This document shows positions 26,439-34,496 of a stretch of DNA of 63,435 nt, one piece after another. The DNA lies in contig JAJYDQ010000013.1 of assembly GCA_021777225.1 (NCBI GenBank), positions 1-63,435 on the forward strand. Reading direction: 5' to 3'. A model generated the notes under the pieces. The model was given only the letters and a program-made list of their open reading frames with translations, was not told the DNA's origin and searched no databases. The stretch's first letter is position 1. The number at the start of each line of letters is the position of its first letter. Position numbers and translations under genes: made by a program. Source of the stretch: Deltaproteobacteria bacterium. Lineage in GTDB: Bacteria > Desulfobacterota > Desulfomonilia > Desulfomonilales > Desulfomonilaceae.

Positions 26439-27677
26439 TCAGAAATATTCTCCATCTACCATGGTAAACGGAACAACTGTGCGAGAATCAAGTCTTTCAA
26501 TACCTTCCGGAATCTTGACTATAGCTTGCGTACGGCTCATTGCCGAAAGGCGGCGAGTCATGTTCAGTGGAACGACACGGAATTCGCTATCTTGTGTTAA
26601 AACGCTACAATGTATGAATTGGGTCCAGTCCAACTGGCCGGAAATTTCCTGCGTTAACCGACCGTAAAATTTAGGGAAGGGCGGTTTATCACAACCCGAC
26701 ATACGCAAGAGCGCCGGCAAAACAATCATGAAAAAGGCCATCTCATTGGAGGGTGGCCCACCAGGTAGGCAAAAAATTGGCTTGCCGTGGAGTAGCCCCA
26801 TTCTCACAGCTTTTCCAGGACCCATTCTAACACGATGGAAAATAGGGCGCCATCCGAGCTGATCCATAGCTTTTGCTATGAGATCACGATCCCCAGTCCA
26901 TGCGCCGCCTGACGTGACCAGCACGTCGAGATCAGACAGCATTGAATTGATGTATGAAATTATCTGGGCCGACGAATCGCCGCATACTCCTGTCATGCAA
27001 TCCAAGCCGAGGGAACATAACCATGCTTCCTGCAATGCAATGTTGCTGGCGTAAACCTTTCCCTCATCCATCGGTCTGTCCAGTAGCAAGACCTCGTCGC
27101 CCGTGGCAAGTAGACCTACACGAGGCCTACGGTATACCCATACTTCCGTTACTCCCCCTGCTACAAGGATTCCGACCTTGGCGGGTGTAAGTTTTTCGCT
27201 GGATTGAACCAGGGTCTCGCCGGCGTTGACGTCAGTCCCTCTGGTCAGGATGTTCCTACCTGAATGAGCGTCAGCAAACACTTTAACAATATCGCCTTCG
27301 TTGACAGCGAATTCCTCCGCCAGTACTGCGTCGGCTCCCCTGGGAATGACCGCGCCACTTAGGATACGTATAGCGGCCCCGGGAACAAGCTCCATCAAAG
27401 TCGATCCTCCAGCTCCTACAGAACCGACAAGCCGCAATTCAATGGAGCTGGAAGGGGTTGCCGTTGCGACGTCTACAGAACGTACGGCATAGCCGTCTTT
27501 AAGGGACGCGTCTACAGAGGGGGAGTCCACTCGAGCTGGTATCGGTCTTGAAGTGATCCTTCCCAACGCTTCATGGGTCGGCCGCAGCTCTTCGGAAAGA
27601 AGCGGAACATTCGCGTGGGCCAACTTAAACGCTTCTTCGAATCCAATAAAGTTTGGCTCTGATCCGGATTGTTTCAT
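26439..27677 (-). CDS. moeA: molybdopterin molybdenumtransferase
   Basis: Inserts molybdate into adenylated molybdopterin in the last step of molybdenum cofactor synthesis (cytoplasm). The 412-aa protein starts with domain I/II (IGFEEAFKLAHANVP...GRITSRPIPARVDSPSVDASLKDGYAVRS, in which the SPSVDASLKDG motif is typical), followed by the MPT-binding domain III (VLVTSGGAWTGDRDLIAKAM, then FCLPGGPPSNEMAFFMIVLP) and domain IV. The typical catalytic Asp region TSGG...GDRD is intact. It is divergent from moaE across a 104-base promoter region, tying the two cofactor genes together. Confidence 0.93.
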   Translation of the reverse strand: MKQSGSEPNFIGFEEAFKLAHANVPLLSEELRPTHEALGRITSRPIPARVDSPSVDASLKDGYAVRSVDVATATPSSSIELRLVGSVGAGGSTLMELVPGAAIRILSGAVIPRGADAVLAEEFAVNEGDIVKVFADAHSGRNILTRGTDVNAGETLVQSSEKLTPAKVGILVAGGVTEVWVYRRPRVGLLATGDEVLLLDRPMDEGKVYASNIALQEAWLCSLGLDCMTGVCGDSSAQIISYINSMLSDLDVLVTSGGAWTGDRDLIAKAMDQLGWRPIFHRVRMGPGKAVRMGLLHGKPIFCLPGGPPSNEMAFFMIVLPALLRMSGCDKPPFPKFYGRLTQEISGQLDWTQFIHCSVLTQDSEFRVVPLNMTRRLSAMSRTQAIVKIPEGIERLDSRTVVPFTMVDGEYF

Positions 27678-27781
27678 GTTCCTTCCCCAAATTTAATAAA
27701 TTGAAAATAAAACAAAAACATAGCAATGTATAGGGTGTTGCAAAATACATGACACAGTCATTTCATTTGAAGGGAACGATT

Positions 27782-28162
27782 ATGGCAAAACAATCATCGG
27801 ACTTGCTCGAAGGTCTTATAGCCAAAGTTAAATCGCATCCGAACATTTCCAAGGCAGGCATGATACTTTGCCACAACGGGATTGTTCGGGATTTTTCGAG
27901 ATCAGATGGTAAAAAAGTTCGATCCTTGAGCGTTAAGGTGGACAATTCTGCGATCGAAAACGCCAGATCCTGGGCCTTGTCCCAGTCAGGAATAGTGGCG
28001 GTAGAGATAACGGCCCTTGAAGGAGAATTCAGTGTGGGAGATGATCTGCTTTATGTTCTTGTGGCGGGTGACCTTAGAGAGAATGTCTTCAATATCATGC
28101 GAGAACTGATTGAGAAAATTAAGACGGGATGTGTAAGTAAAAAAGAGATGTTGGAGGCATAA
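27782..28162 (+). CDS. moaE: MoaE-family protein, molybdopterin synthase catalytic subunit-like
   Basis: A 126-aa protein resembling the deltaproteobacterial MoaE type: GMILCHNGIVRDFSRSDGKKVRSLSVKVD near residues 25-55, then an alternating-strand segment VAVEITALEGEFSVGDDLLYVLVAGDLRENVF and a C-terminal IKTGCVSKKEML, where the Lys in the SKKE tail occupies the position of the catalytic Lys in MoaE. MoaE with thiolated MoaD inserts the dithiolene sulfurs. The MoaD partner is not in the window. The ATG at 27782 is preceded by AAGGGA. The family call is from sequence resemblance, not a profile search. Confidence 0.78.
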   Translation: MAKQSSDLLEGLIAKVKSHPNISKAGMILCHNGIVRDFSRSDGKKVRSLSVKVDNSAIENARSWALSQSGIVAVEITALEGEFSVGDDLLYVLVAGDLRENVFNIMRELIEKIKTGCVSKKEMLEA

Positions 28163-28179
28163 GGACTTTTCTTGATCCA

Positions 28180-29088
28180 TCAAATGGTTTCTGCTTCTGA
28201 ATTCCTAAAACGCATTTGTTCCTCCATGACGAGTTTGGAAAGATATTTCTGAATTTCGATAAATTGAGTTGAACTCTCATCGCGCGGACGCGGCAATGTA
28301 ACAGGAACAACCTGCTTGATAGTTCCCGGCCGGTAGGTCATAACAACTATGCGATCTGCAAGATAAATCGATTCCTGGATGCCATGAGTGACAAAAATGA
28401 TGGTCTTTTTAAATTCGAGCCATATTCGAAGCAACTCGTCCTGCATAGTTCGTCGGGTCAGAGCGTCGAGCGCACCGAAGGGTTCATCCATAAGCATTAT
28501 GGGGGAATCAAGAGCCAAAACCCGTGCGATTGCAACTCTTTGCTTCATCCCACCAGAAAGATCTTTGGGGAATCGGCGCCTAAAATCCAGGAGCTGAAGC
28601 TTTTCCAGTAGAACATCAACCCTATTCTTGATTTCTGATCTAGCCAGTTTTTTGATTTCAAGTCCAAATGAGATATTTTTCTCCACACTCATCCAGGGGA
28701 AGAGCGCATACTCCTGAAATACCATACCCTGATCCGGTCCGGGTGATGTGACTTCGACACCATTTACGAGCACTCTTCCAGAACTTGGAGGGGAAAACCC
28801 TGCTATGGTATTCAAAAGAGTTGTCTTTCCGCACCCTGATGGCCCCAGGATTGCGACGAATTCGCCCTTGTTGATTGAAAGGTTTATCCTCTCGAGCGCG
28901 AAAATTTCTCCCTGCCCGCTTTTAAAAACTTTGTAAATGTTTTCAATAACCAGTTCAGGGCAACTGGAGCACAATGCTTTGGATTCATACAATTTGATTA
29001 CCTTCTTGAGGTTTTGTCCAGAGATCTGTTCACAACCCGTGACAATCTGTGGGCGCCTACTGGTCCCAGAATCCCGGCATGACCTCAA
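28180..29088 (-). CDS. ABC transporter ATP-binding protein, SsuB/TauB (NitT) type
   Basis: ATPase subunit of a periplasmic-binding-protein importer. It shows Walker A GPSGCGKTT (82-90), Q-loop (GMVFQEYALFPWMSVEKNISFG), signature LSGGMKQR, Walker B MLMDEPFGALD and the H-loop VTHGIQES. The conserved ATPase core begins only around residue 47; the N-terminal leader is unusually long and contains four Cys. The start (TTG at 29088) is uncertain: the frame stays open upstream into the permease gene, and a later TTG after AGAAGG would remove most of the extension. The order on the minus strand is binding protein, permease, ATPase. The substrate is not predictable. Confidence 0.88.
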   Translation of the reverse strand: MRSCRDSGTSRRPQIVTGCEQISGQNLKKVIKLYESKALCSSCPELVIENIYKVFKSGQGEIFALERINLSINKGEFVAILGPSGCGKTTLLNTIAGFSPPSSGRVLVNGVEVTSPGPDQGMVFQEYALFPWMSVEKNISFGLEIKKLARSEIKNRVDVLLEKLQLLDFRRRFPKDLSGGMKQRVAIARVLALDSPIMLMDEPFGALDALTRRTMQDELLRIWLEFKKTIIFVTHGIQESIYLADRIVVMTYRPGTIKQVVPVTLPRPRDESSTQFIEIQKYLSKLVMEEQMRFRNSEAETI

Positions 29089-29131
29089 ATGTTCAACTAT
29101 GGGATCATGTAAAAACGCCTTGGCGAAACTG

Positions 29132-29956
29132 TTAATTGTTTCCGCTGTGCCACCGGAGTAAATGGTTGTTGATCTTGCTCATACAAGTGTCGATGGCTAA
29201 CCCCAAAAGTCCAATAGAAATCATACCGGCGATTATCTTGTCTGACCAGAGAAACTCCCTGGCTTCAAGAATACGATAGCCGAGACCGTTATTCACAGCG
29301 ATCATTTCAGCAACGATAACGACTATGAAGGCGACACCAATCCCCACTCTCAGGCCTACAAGAATATTGGGGGTGGCCGCGGGCAGAATGATTCTTCGGA
29401 ACAGGGTGATATCACTAGCTCCCAGGTTTCTTGCGGCGCGTATCAACAAAGGGTCCACTTGCCGAACTCCTGCTATAGTGTTCATCAGTATGGGGAAAAA
29501 AGCGCCAAGGCTTATCAGGAAAAAAGCCGGTGGGTTTCCTAGACCGAACCAAAGAATTGCTAAAGGAATGTAGGCAATTGGCGGTATTGGCCTCAAAAGT
29601 TGAATTATAGGATTGAAAAAATCATAAATGAAATTGCTAAACCCCATTAGCAGCCCGAGAGTCAGACCGAAGACCACAGCAATAACGAATCCCCCGATTA
29701 CTCTATATCCACTGGCCAGTGTATCCTGGACCAGCTCACCGGAAAAAAGCCAAGCCAGAAAAGTCGATTTGTCTCCAGTATAGGGATCATGAGGTATAAG
29801 GTAATCAATCCAACGGATAAGAACCTGGGATGGAGCCGGAAGGACCTGTGGGCTGAAAAGACCTTTTCTGGAAAGGATTTCCCAGATTATAACAATGCAA
29901 ATCGGTAATGCGACGGAGAACATAAGTTTTCGAAATGGCGAACGCTTATAGTCCAT
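29132..29956 (-). CDS. ABC transporter permease, SsuC/TauC type
   Basis: A 274-aa inner-membrane permease with about six membrane helices. The conserved EAA-loop region is RAARNLGASDITLFRRIILPAATPNILVGLRVGIGVAFIVVIVAEMIA, typical of the nitrate/sulfonate/taurine family. TM1 begins immediately after SPFRKLMFSVALPICIVIIWEIL. It is separated by 16 bases from the upstream binding protein stop and by 43 bases from the annotated ATPase start. Together the three genes form a complete importer. Confidence 0.92.
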   Translation of the reverse strand: MDYKRSPFRKLMFSVALPICIVIIWEILSRKGLFSPQVLPAPSQVLIRWIDYLIPHDPYTGDKSTFLAWLFSGELVQDTLASGYRVIGGFVIAVVFGLTLGLLMGFSNFIYDFFNPIIQLLRPIPPIAYIPLAILWFGLGNPPAFFLISLGAFFPILMNTIAGVRQVDPLLIRAARNLGASDITLFRRIILPAATPNILVGLRVGIGVAFIVVIVAEMIAVNNGLGYRILEAREFLWSDKIIAGMISIGLLGLAIDTCMSKINNHLLRWHSGNN

Positions 29957-29972
29957 GCGGAATCATCCTCAC

Positions 29973-30938
29973 TCATTTCACGTGTAGTTCACTCTTTGCC
30001 TTTTCCAGAAGGTCTAATTTCACAAAGTCTTTTGCCGATGGAGGGGAGACCATTTTTCCAATTCCATATTTGGCCATCATGTCAGTCGAAGTCTGGACCT
30101 GTTCCGGTGTAACGTCATAGGTGAAAGTCGAGTTTTCTGTCGCGTCATGATATTCCTGCGGCGTTAACTGGCCTTTGAACATCTTTTCCCTCACATATTT
30201 TTCCGCAGCCTGAGGGTTTTCGATGAAAAATCTTGTAGCGTCGACAAAGCATTTCATGAATCGTTCAGCCACGTCTCTTTTGTTGTTGTACATTGCTTCG
30301 GTCATAATTAGAGTTCGTACAGGTTCCCCAAGAGGTGTATCATAGGGCTTATTGATTTCTACCCCGAATCCCTTGCTAATGGCTTGGGCAGATTGCGGCT
30401 CGGACTGGGATATCGCATCGACATTTTTCCCCATCAGTGCCTGATTAAGGTCGGCGTACGCCATATAAGCTAACTGAACGTCTTTGCCGGGTTTTTCTGA
30501 GAATGACAGGTTATATTTGCCCAGTTCGGCGAGCAAAACCAGTTCCTGAGCGCCGCCACGAGGGACACCAACCTTTTTATCTTTCAAATCAGCAATAGAG
30601 TTCCACTTCATGTCTGGTCGGCCGACAATGCGGGCGCCTCCTTTGGCAAAGCCGGCAACGACAACTATGGGGACATTAGCCGCTCGAGCCGATATCGCTC
30701 CGTCTACTGCGCTAGCAGCGACGTCGATCTCACCTGCTATAATTGCTGGAATGATGTCAATACCTTTGGGGAAAACCATCTCCTTTATCTGGAGATCATA
30801 CTTAGAGGCTATTTCTTTCATATACCAAACGGCGCCATAATGGGCGAACTTGAGGGTCCCAAGACGAACAACATCCGCGGCCAAAGCACACGGGACTGCC
30901 ACTGTAAGCAGCAATAAGCTAATCAGCGTCCTCTTCAT
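29973..30938 (-). CDS. ABC transporter substrate-binding protein, SsuA/TauA (NMT1) type
   Basis: A 321-aa periplasmic binding protein with a signal peptide (MKRTLISLLLLTVAVPCALA, cleavage after ALA). The mature part starts VVRLGTLKFAHYGAVWYM and shows the two-lobe NMT1/TauA pattern (GIDIIPAIIAGEIDVAAS, WNSIADLKDKKVGVPRGG, DAISQSEPQSAQAI). ATG 30938 is chosen for CAGGGAGAACCGGA just upstream; an in-frame upstream start would spoil the signal peptide. Ligand candidates in this family include sulfonates, thiamine precursors and nitrate-like anions. Its closeness to moeA/moaE is suggestive but does not prove an oxyanion ligand. Confidence 0.9.
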   Translation of the reverse strand: MKRTLISLLLLTVAVPCALAADVVRLGTLKFAHYGAVWYMKEIASKYDLQIKEMVFPKGIDIIPAIIAGEIDVAASAVDGAISARAANVPIVVVAGFAKGGARIVGRPDMKWNSIADLKDKKVGVPRGGAQELVLLAELGKYNLSFSEKPGKDVQLAYMAYADLNQALMGKNVDAISQSEPQSAQAISKGFGVEINKPYDTPLGEPVRTLIMTEAMYNNKRDVAERFMKCFVDATRFFIENPQAAEKYVREKMFKGQLTPQEYHDATENSTFTYDVTPEQVQTSTDMMAKYGIGKMVSPPSAKDFVKLDLLEKAKSELHVK

Positions 30939-31103
30939 TCCGGTTCTCCCTGCATACTTCAATATAGTGGGTAGCAACTTACCTATAACGATCCAAAAAA
31001 TCGTGATAAAATTTTGGAAATTAAAGATCTTCCGGCTGAAAATTTGGTGATCCCGGTTTGGGCGAACCCAGCTTCGTCAAACATAGATTCGACCCGGCTC
31101 AAA

Positions 31104-31808
31104 TCAAGCAGCGCCGTAAACCTTTAAAATTTCTGTAGACGCCTTTGGCGCAACTATTCTGACGTTGGTCTCAATTCCATGAAGATGTTGATTTACCATT
31201 GTTTCACCAATTCCCGGTACGCCATATACTGTAAATAGAACATTACAGGTTGAACGTGTTATCCTCGTTCTCTGGTCCGGACCATAAATGAGACTTGATA
31301 TTACACCCTTCATATCCTTAATGATCATGTCCTTTGGTTTCACAATCTGATCTTGGCCGTTTAGCCGAGTGTACTCTTCATCACCAGTTGCAACATCCAG
31401 CGTGACCGGCTCATTGACCAGATCCAGATCGTGGCCGGCTGTAAGCAGCGAGTTTCGTAGCTCCTCGATAAACATGCACTCCACGATTGCTGATACTGTC
31501 GGGATAGGTCTGTTCTTGAAAATTACCGATTCGAGTTGCTGAAGGACGTGGTAGGTCTTATTAAAATGTTTATAATAACTCCGATATGCTTTAATAGAGT
31601 CCAACAATTTCAGCTCACCGCGGTCTCTGAAAAGATCCCTTAAGTCTGCTTCCAATTCCCTTTTGACAAAATCCAGGCCGGGATGTTGAGGGGGATTGCA
31701 GACGTTTTTTATCACCAGGATCCCAAAATGGGCGCCCGGATAGGTTTGCTTCCAGTTATTGGTTACTTTCAACATTTTGTCCCTCTCCTGTGTGAACGCG
31801 TTTTCCAA
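31104..31808 (-). CDS. stand-alone B3/B4 (PheT-like) domain protein
   Basis: A 234-aa protein related to the B3/B4 domain that edits tRNA in the phenylalanyl-tRNA synthetase beta subunit. Typical elements are GELKLLDSIKAYRSYYKHFNKTYHVLQQLESVIFKNRPIP in the N-terminal half, and DLVNEPVTLDVATGDEEYTRLNGQDQIVKPKDMIIKD with the closing TRSTCNVLFTVYGVPGI. Stand-alone members are proposed to act in tRNA proofreading or D-amino-acid handling, but no biochemical role is firmly known to me. The gene sits alone, 165 bases upstream of the transporter binding-protein gene on the minus strand, with a gene-free region behind it. Confidence 0.75.
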   Translation of the reverse strand: MENAFTQERDKMLKVTNNWKQTYPGAHFGILVIKNVCNPPQHPGLDFVKRELEADLRDLFRDRGELKLLDSIKAYRSYYKHFNKTYHVLQQLESVIFKNRPIPTVSAIVECMFIEELRNSLLTAGHDLDLVNEPVTLDVATGDEEYTRLNGQDQIVKPKDMIIKDMKGVISSLIYGPDQRTRITRSTCNVLFTVYGVPGIGETMVNQHLHGIETNVRIVAPKASTEILKVYGAA

Positions 31809-32370
31809 TGGCTCGCGCCAAATCTGGAATTGTGGATCTAACTCACACGCCTTGCTGACCCAAAAACCTCACATTGTCCACTTAAGGTGTCTCTGCGGCG
31901 TCGAACAGCCCTGTATTGACAGGTTCTGTTACAGCGCCATATTGAGGGTCGTTCCCTTCGGAAATGATCTTTTAATTATTTTCGAGCATACATCTCCGGC
32001 GTCTCCACGGTCAACCGCCATCTCACCATTGAGTCTTTTCAAGAATCCAGCCCGAAGTGTCGCCCTCGCCCGTAATAACACTGATAATGGAGAGTCCAGA
32101 AATGGGGCAAGGTTCAGGATTTGCTAAAACAAGTATGGATTGAAAAACTTCTGTTTGAGATATTTGGAGTCCTTAATGATGTGAGTTCCACTCTAAATTT
32201 GAACCCGAAGATTTTTCGATAAACATTTTTCCGATTTTTATGGAACCTGGCCATTTCTGAGGTGTCTACCGTTACAACTCCGGATGTTTCCGGTTGGAAG
32301 ATAAAAACTGGCAGGAGCCAAAAACGCTTCACATTCTTTAATCTTCCCAAACTTCAATTCATCGAATTGT

Positions 32371-32408
32371 GATAAACCCGCTGTCCCCAACAGCGGGTTT
32401 ATCTTTTT
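32371..32408 (+). terminator. strong intrinsic terminator (first of two)
   Basis: A perfect 13-bp stem GATAAACCCGCTG (32371-32383) pairs with CAGCGGGTTTATC (32391-32403) around a 7-base loop and is followed by five T residues on the plus strand. The minus strand has no T-run. No plus-strand gene lies upstream. Confidence 0.85.
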
Positions 32409-32449
32409 ATTGTTCGATTTTTAATGAGGCAAATGGAAATTTCAGGATG

Positions 32450-32485
32450 ACCGGATTGGCGTGATCGCCAATCCGGTTTCTTTTT
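32450..32485 (+). terminator. strong intrinsic terminator (second of two)
   Basis: A perfect 12-bp stem ACCGGATTGGCG (32450-32461) pairs with CGCCAATCCGGT (32466-32477) around a TGAT loop, followed by TTC and five T residues. It lies 24 bases beyond the ctpA stop codon but points the other way, so it is not an efficient terminator for that minus-strand gene. Confidence 0.82.
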
Positions 32486-32508
32486 GCTAAAGCAGAGTGA
32501 GAATATGA

Positions 32509-33828
32509 CTAACGTTTCATAGCTGTTGTATCCGTGGCGGGTTTTTCATGTTCCTGTTTGAACTTTTTTACGGACACATCTGATTTTAGCCACTCCAAGG
32601 CCTTTTTGACAACTATGTCCTTTTCGAGATCAGCCTTGGTTTCCTTATTGAATCGACCCTGCTTGTCGTTCTTCTTTTCGCTTTTCTTCTCTTCCGCAGC
32701 AGATTGTTCGTCTTCTTGCTTTTGGATCTCAGCCTTCATGTCAACATCGGGGAGTATGCCGGTTTTTTGAATATGCCGTCCCTTGGGTGTGTAGTAGTAG
32801 GCTGTTGTGAGCCGCAGCCCCGAACCGTTATCAAGAGGTATGATAGTTTGGACTGAAGCCTTTCCGAAAGATTTTGTTCCAAGGACAAGGGCTCGGTCGT
32901 GATCTTGCAAAGCGCCTGCCACAATTTCTGACGCGCTTGCGCTGCCCTCGTTAATTAGCACCGCTATTTTGAATTTATAATGTGTTCCCGATGGTGAGGC
33001 CCGGAATTCCATTCTTTGGTCTTTCACACGGCCATCAGTGTAGACTATAAGTCCCTTGTCGATAAACAGATTAGAAACCTTGACGGCCTGATCCAGAAGT
33101 CCGCCCGGGTCATTTCGCAAGTCTAGCACTAAGCCTTTCAGATGATTGTCACCGGTTTCAAGGTCCTTGATAGCGGCCATTAAGTCAGTGTCAGTGGTTT
33201 CCTGAAAACTAACGATCTTGACATAGCCGTAACCCGGTTCTAGGGATTGCTTCTTTACGGAATGCACATGAATTATATCTCTGGTTATCGAGAAGTCTTT
33301 CAGCTTTTTAAAGCCTTCTCTCATTATGGTAAGAGTTACCTTGGTGCCCTTAGGCCCCCTCATTTGCTGAACCGCAGTGTGAAGGGTGATGTTCTTGGTA
33401 GGCTCCCCGTTTATTTTGATGATCTTGTCCCCTGGTTTAATGCCGGCCTTAAACGCTGGCGTATCCTCGATAGGTGAAACAACAGTAAGAATACCGCCAT
33501 CAAGAGTGATTTCGATGCCGAGTCCCCCAAATTCACCTTTAGTTTCTACTTGAAGTTCCTTGAACATGTCCTCTGTCAGGTATGAAGAATGCGGATCAAG
33601 TGATTGCAGCATTCCACTTATAGCTCCCTGAATAAGTTCCTTGTCGGTAACTTCTTTCACATAGTTTTTTCGAACTATCTCCATTACCTGTCGAAAGAGT
33701 TTTAACTCCTTGTAGTCGGGAGAGAATTTGAGTGTTGAATCAGCGCAGTAGCCTTGGTGGCTGCTGAAGAGAAACACAAGGCAAATAAATAAACCAAAAC
33801 TGAACCTCAACGGTTTCCGTATCAACAT
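32509..33828 (-). CDS. ctpA: S41 carboxyl-terminal processing protease
   Basis: A periplasmic serine protease of 439 aa that trims protein C-termini. Signal peptide at residues 1-29 (SFGLFICLVFLFSSHQGYC). The PDZ domain covers about 85-170 (GGLGIEITLDGGILTVVSPIEDTPAFKAGIKPGDKIIKING), followed by the protease core with VLDLRNDPGGLLDQAV, the nucleophile Ser in NEGSASASEIVAGAL and the general-base Lys in GTKSFGKASVQTIIPL. The C-terminal tail (about 375-439) is highly charged and Lys/Glu-rich, ending in a low-complexity stretch. The conserved Ser-Lys dyad is intact. It stands alone, with no partner lipoprotein gene adjacent. Confidence 0.94.
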   Translation of the reverse strand: MLIRKPLRFSFGLFICLVFLFSSHQGYCADSTLKFSPDYKELKLFRQVMEIVRKNYVKEVTDKELIQGAISGMLQSLDPHSSYLTEDMFKELQVETKGEFGGLGIEITLDGGILTVVSPIEDTPAFKAGIKPGDKIIKINGEPTKNITLHTAVQQMRGPKGTKVTLTIMREGFKKLKDFSITRDIIHVHSVKKQSLEPGYGYVKIVSFQETTDTDLMAAIKDLETGDNHLKGLVLDLRNDPGGLLDQAVKVSNLFIDKGLIVYTDGRVKDQRMEFRASPSGTHYKFKIAVLINEGSASASEIVAGALQDHDRALVLGTKSFGKASVQTIIPLDNGSGLRLTTAYYYTPKGRHIQKTGILPDVDMKAEIQKQEDEQSAAEEKKSEKKNDKQGRFNKETKADLEKDIVVKKALEWLKSDVSVKKFKQEHEKPATDTTAMKR

Positions 33829-33952
33829 TGGAGGACCTCACGGCGTAGTTGTGAAAAAATTTCTAAAAAACGACTCCATCTTATAAGTCTAAAATGATAC
33901 CATAAACACAACAGATCAGAAAGAGTTTATAACAAAGCTAAGGAAACTGAAA

Positions 33953-34459
33953 ATGGAGAACTCCGTCTACAAAGTCGATTCAAAGATGAAACCTCCGGTA
34001 ATATTGGCGATGTCAGCAGGAATGGTTTTGACTGTTTTCAGCATGGTAAGAAGCCATAATTTCCTGTTTCTTATAGTGCTAACACCTTTTTTATACCTTG
34101 GGTTAGAGATATTGGCTCGAAAGATAATTGTGGACTCAAATGGCGTCACAATTCAAAAATTTCTTAGGTCAAGCCGACTTAACTGGGTGGACATCCAGAA
34201 CGTCGACGCAGTACGTTCCGGTTCCAAGACATTCTTGATACTTCAAACATCAAGCGTCAGGCCTGTATTGATAACCAACTCAATCGCCTCTTTTCAGGAT
34301 CTGGCGAACACAATAGTTCAAAGAATTCCAGGTGACAAGGTGTCTGACTCTGCCCGTGAAATATCGCAATCATCACCACGAAAACTTTGGCCGTTAATTC
34401 AGGCATGGCTGGTATGTGTGATATTCTGGATTATTCTGGTTGGTAAGTTATTAGAATGA
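33953..34459 (+). CDS. membrane protein with PH-like (bPH) core, unknown function
   Basis: A 168-aa protein with two membrane helices near residues 14-52 (VILAMSAGMVLTVFSMVRSHNFLFLIVLTPFLYLGLEIL), a soluble segment with alternating beta pattern (KIIVDSNGVTIQKFLRSSRLNWVDIQNVDAVRSGSKTFLILQT) and a C-terminal helix (LIQAWLVCVIFWIILVGKLLE). The soluble part resembles bacterial PH-like domains of the YdbS/YdbT class. It precedes the YihY-family gene by 37 bases and is probably co-transcribed. No function can be given. Confidence 0.6.
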   Translation: MENSVYKVDSKMKPPVILAMSAGMVLTVFSMVRSHNFLFLIVLTPFLYLGLEILARKIIVDSNGVTIQKFLRSSRLNWVDIQNVDAVRSGSKTFLILQTSSVRPVLITNSIASFQDLANTIVQRIPGDKVSDSAREISQSSPRKLWPLIQAWLVCVIFWIILVGKLLE

Positions 34460-34496
34460 CGGCCTTTGTCTTAGTAGTAATGGAGACAAAAACGCG

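Larger units (their letters stand above)
31809..32508. other. 700-base stretch without a recognised gene
   Basis: Two weak ORFs (plus-strand 31759-32127 and minus-strand 32114-32350) have no recognisable content. A minus-strand frame from about 32115 down to 31929 stays open for some 65 codons but lacks a good start, and could be a gene remnant. A possible plus-strand promoter TTGACA (31916-31921) has only a poor -10 box 18 bases later. The region ends in two plus-strand intrinsic terminators. Confidence 0.5.

Noticed and set aside
31759-32127. 122-aa plus-strand ORF antisense to the B3/B4 gene start
   Set aside because: Overlaps the real gene on the other strand, low-complexity composition, no start signal.
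32114-32350. 78-aa minus-strand ORF
   Set aside because: Unrecognisable content and no good SD; treated as part of the gene-free region.
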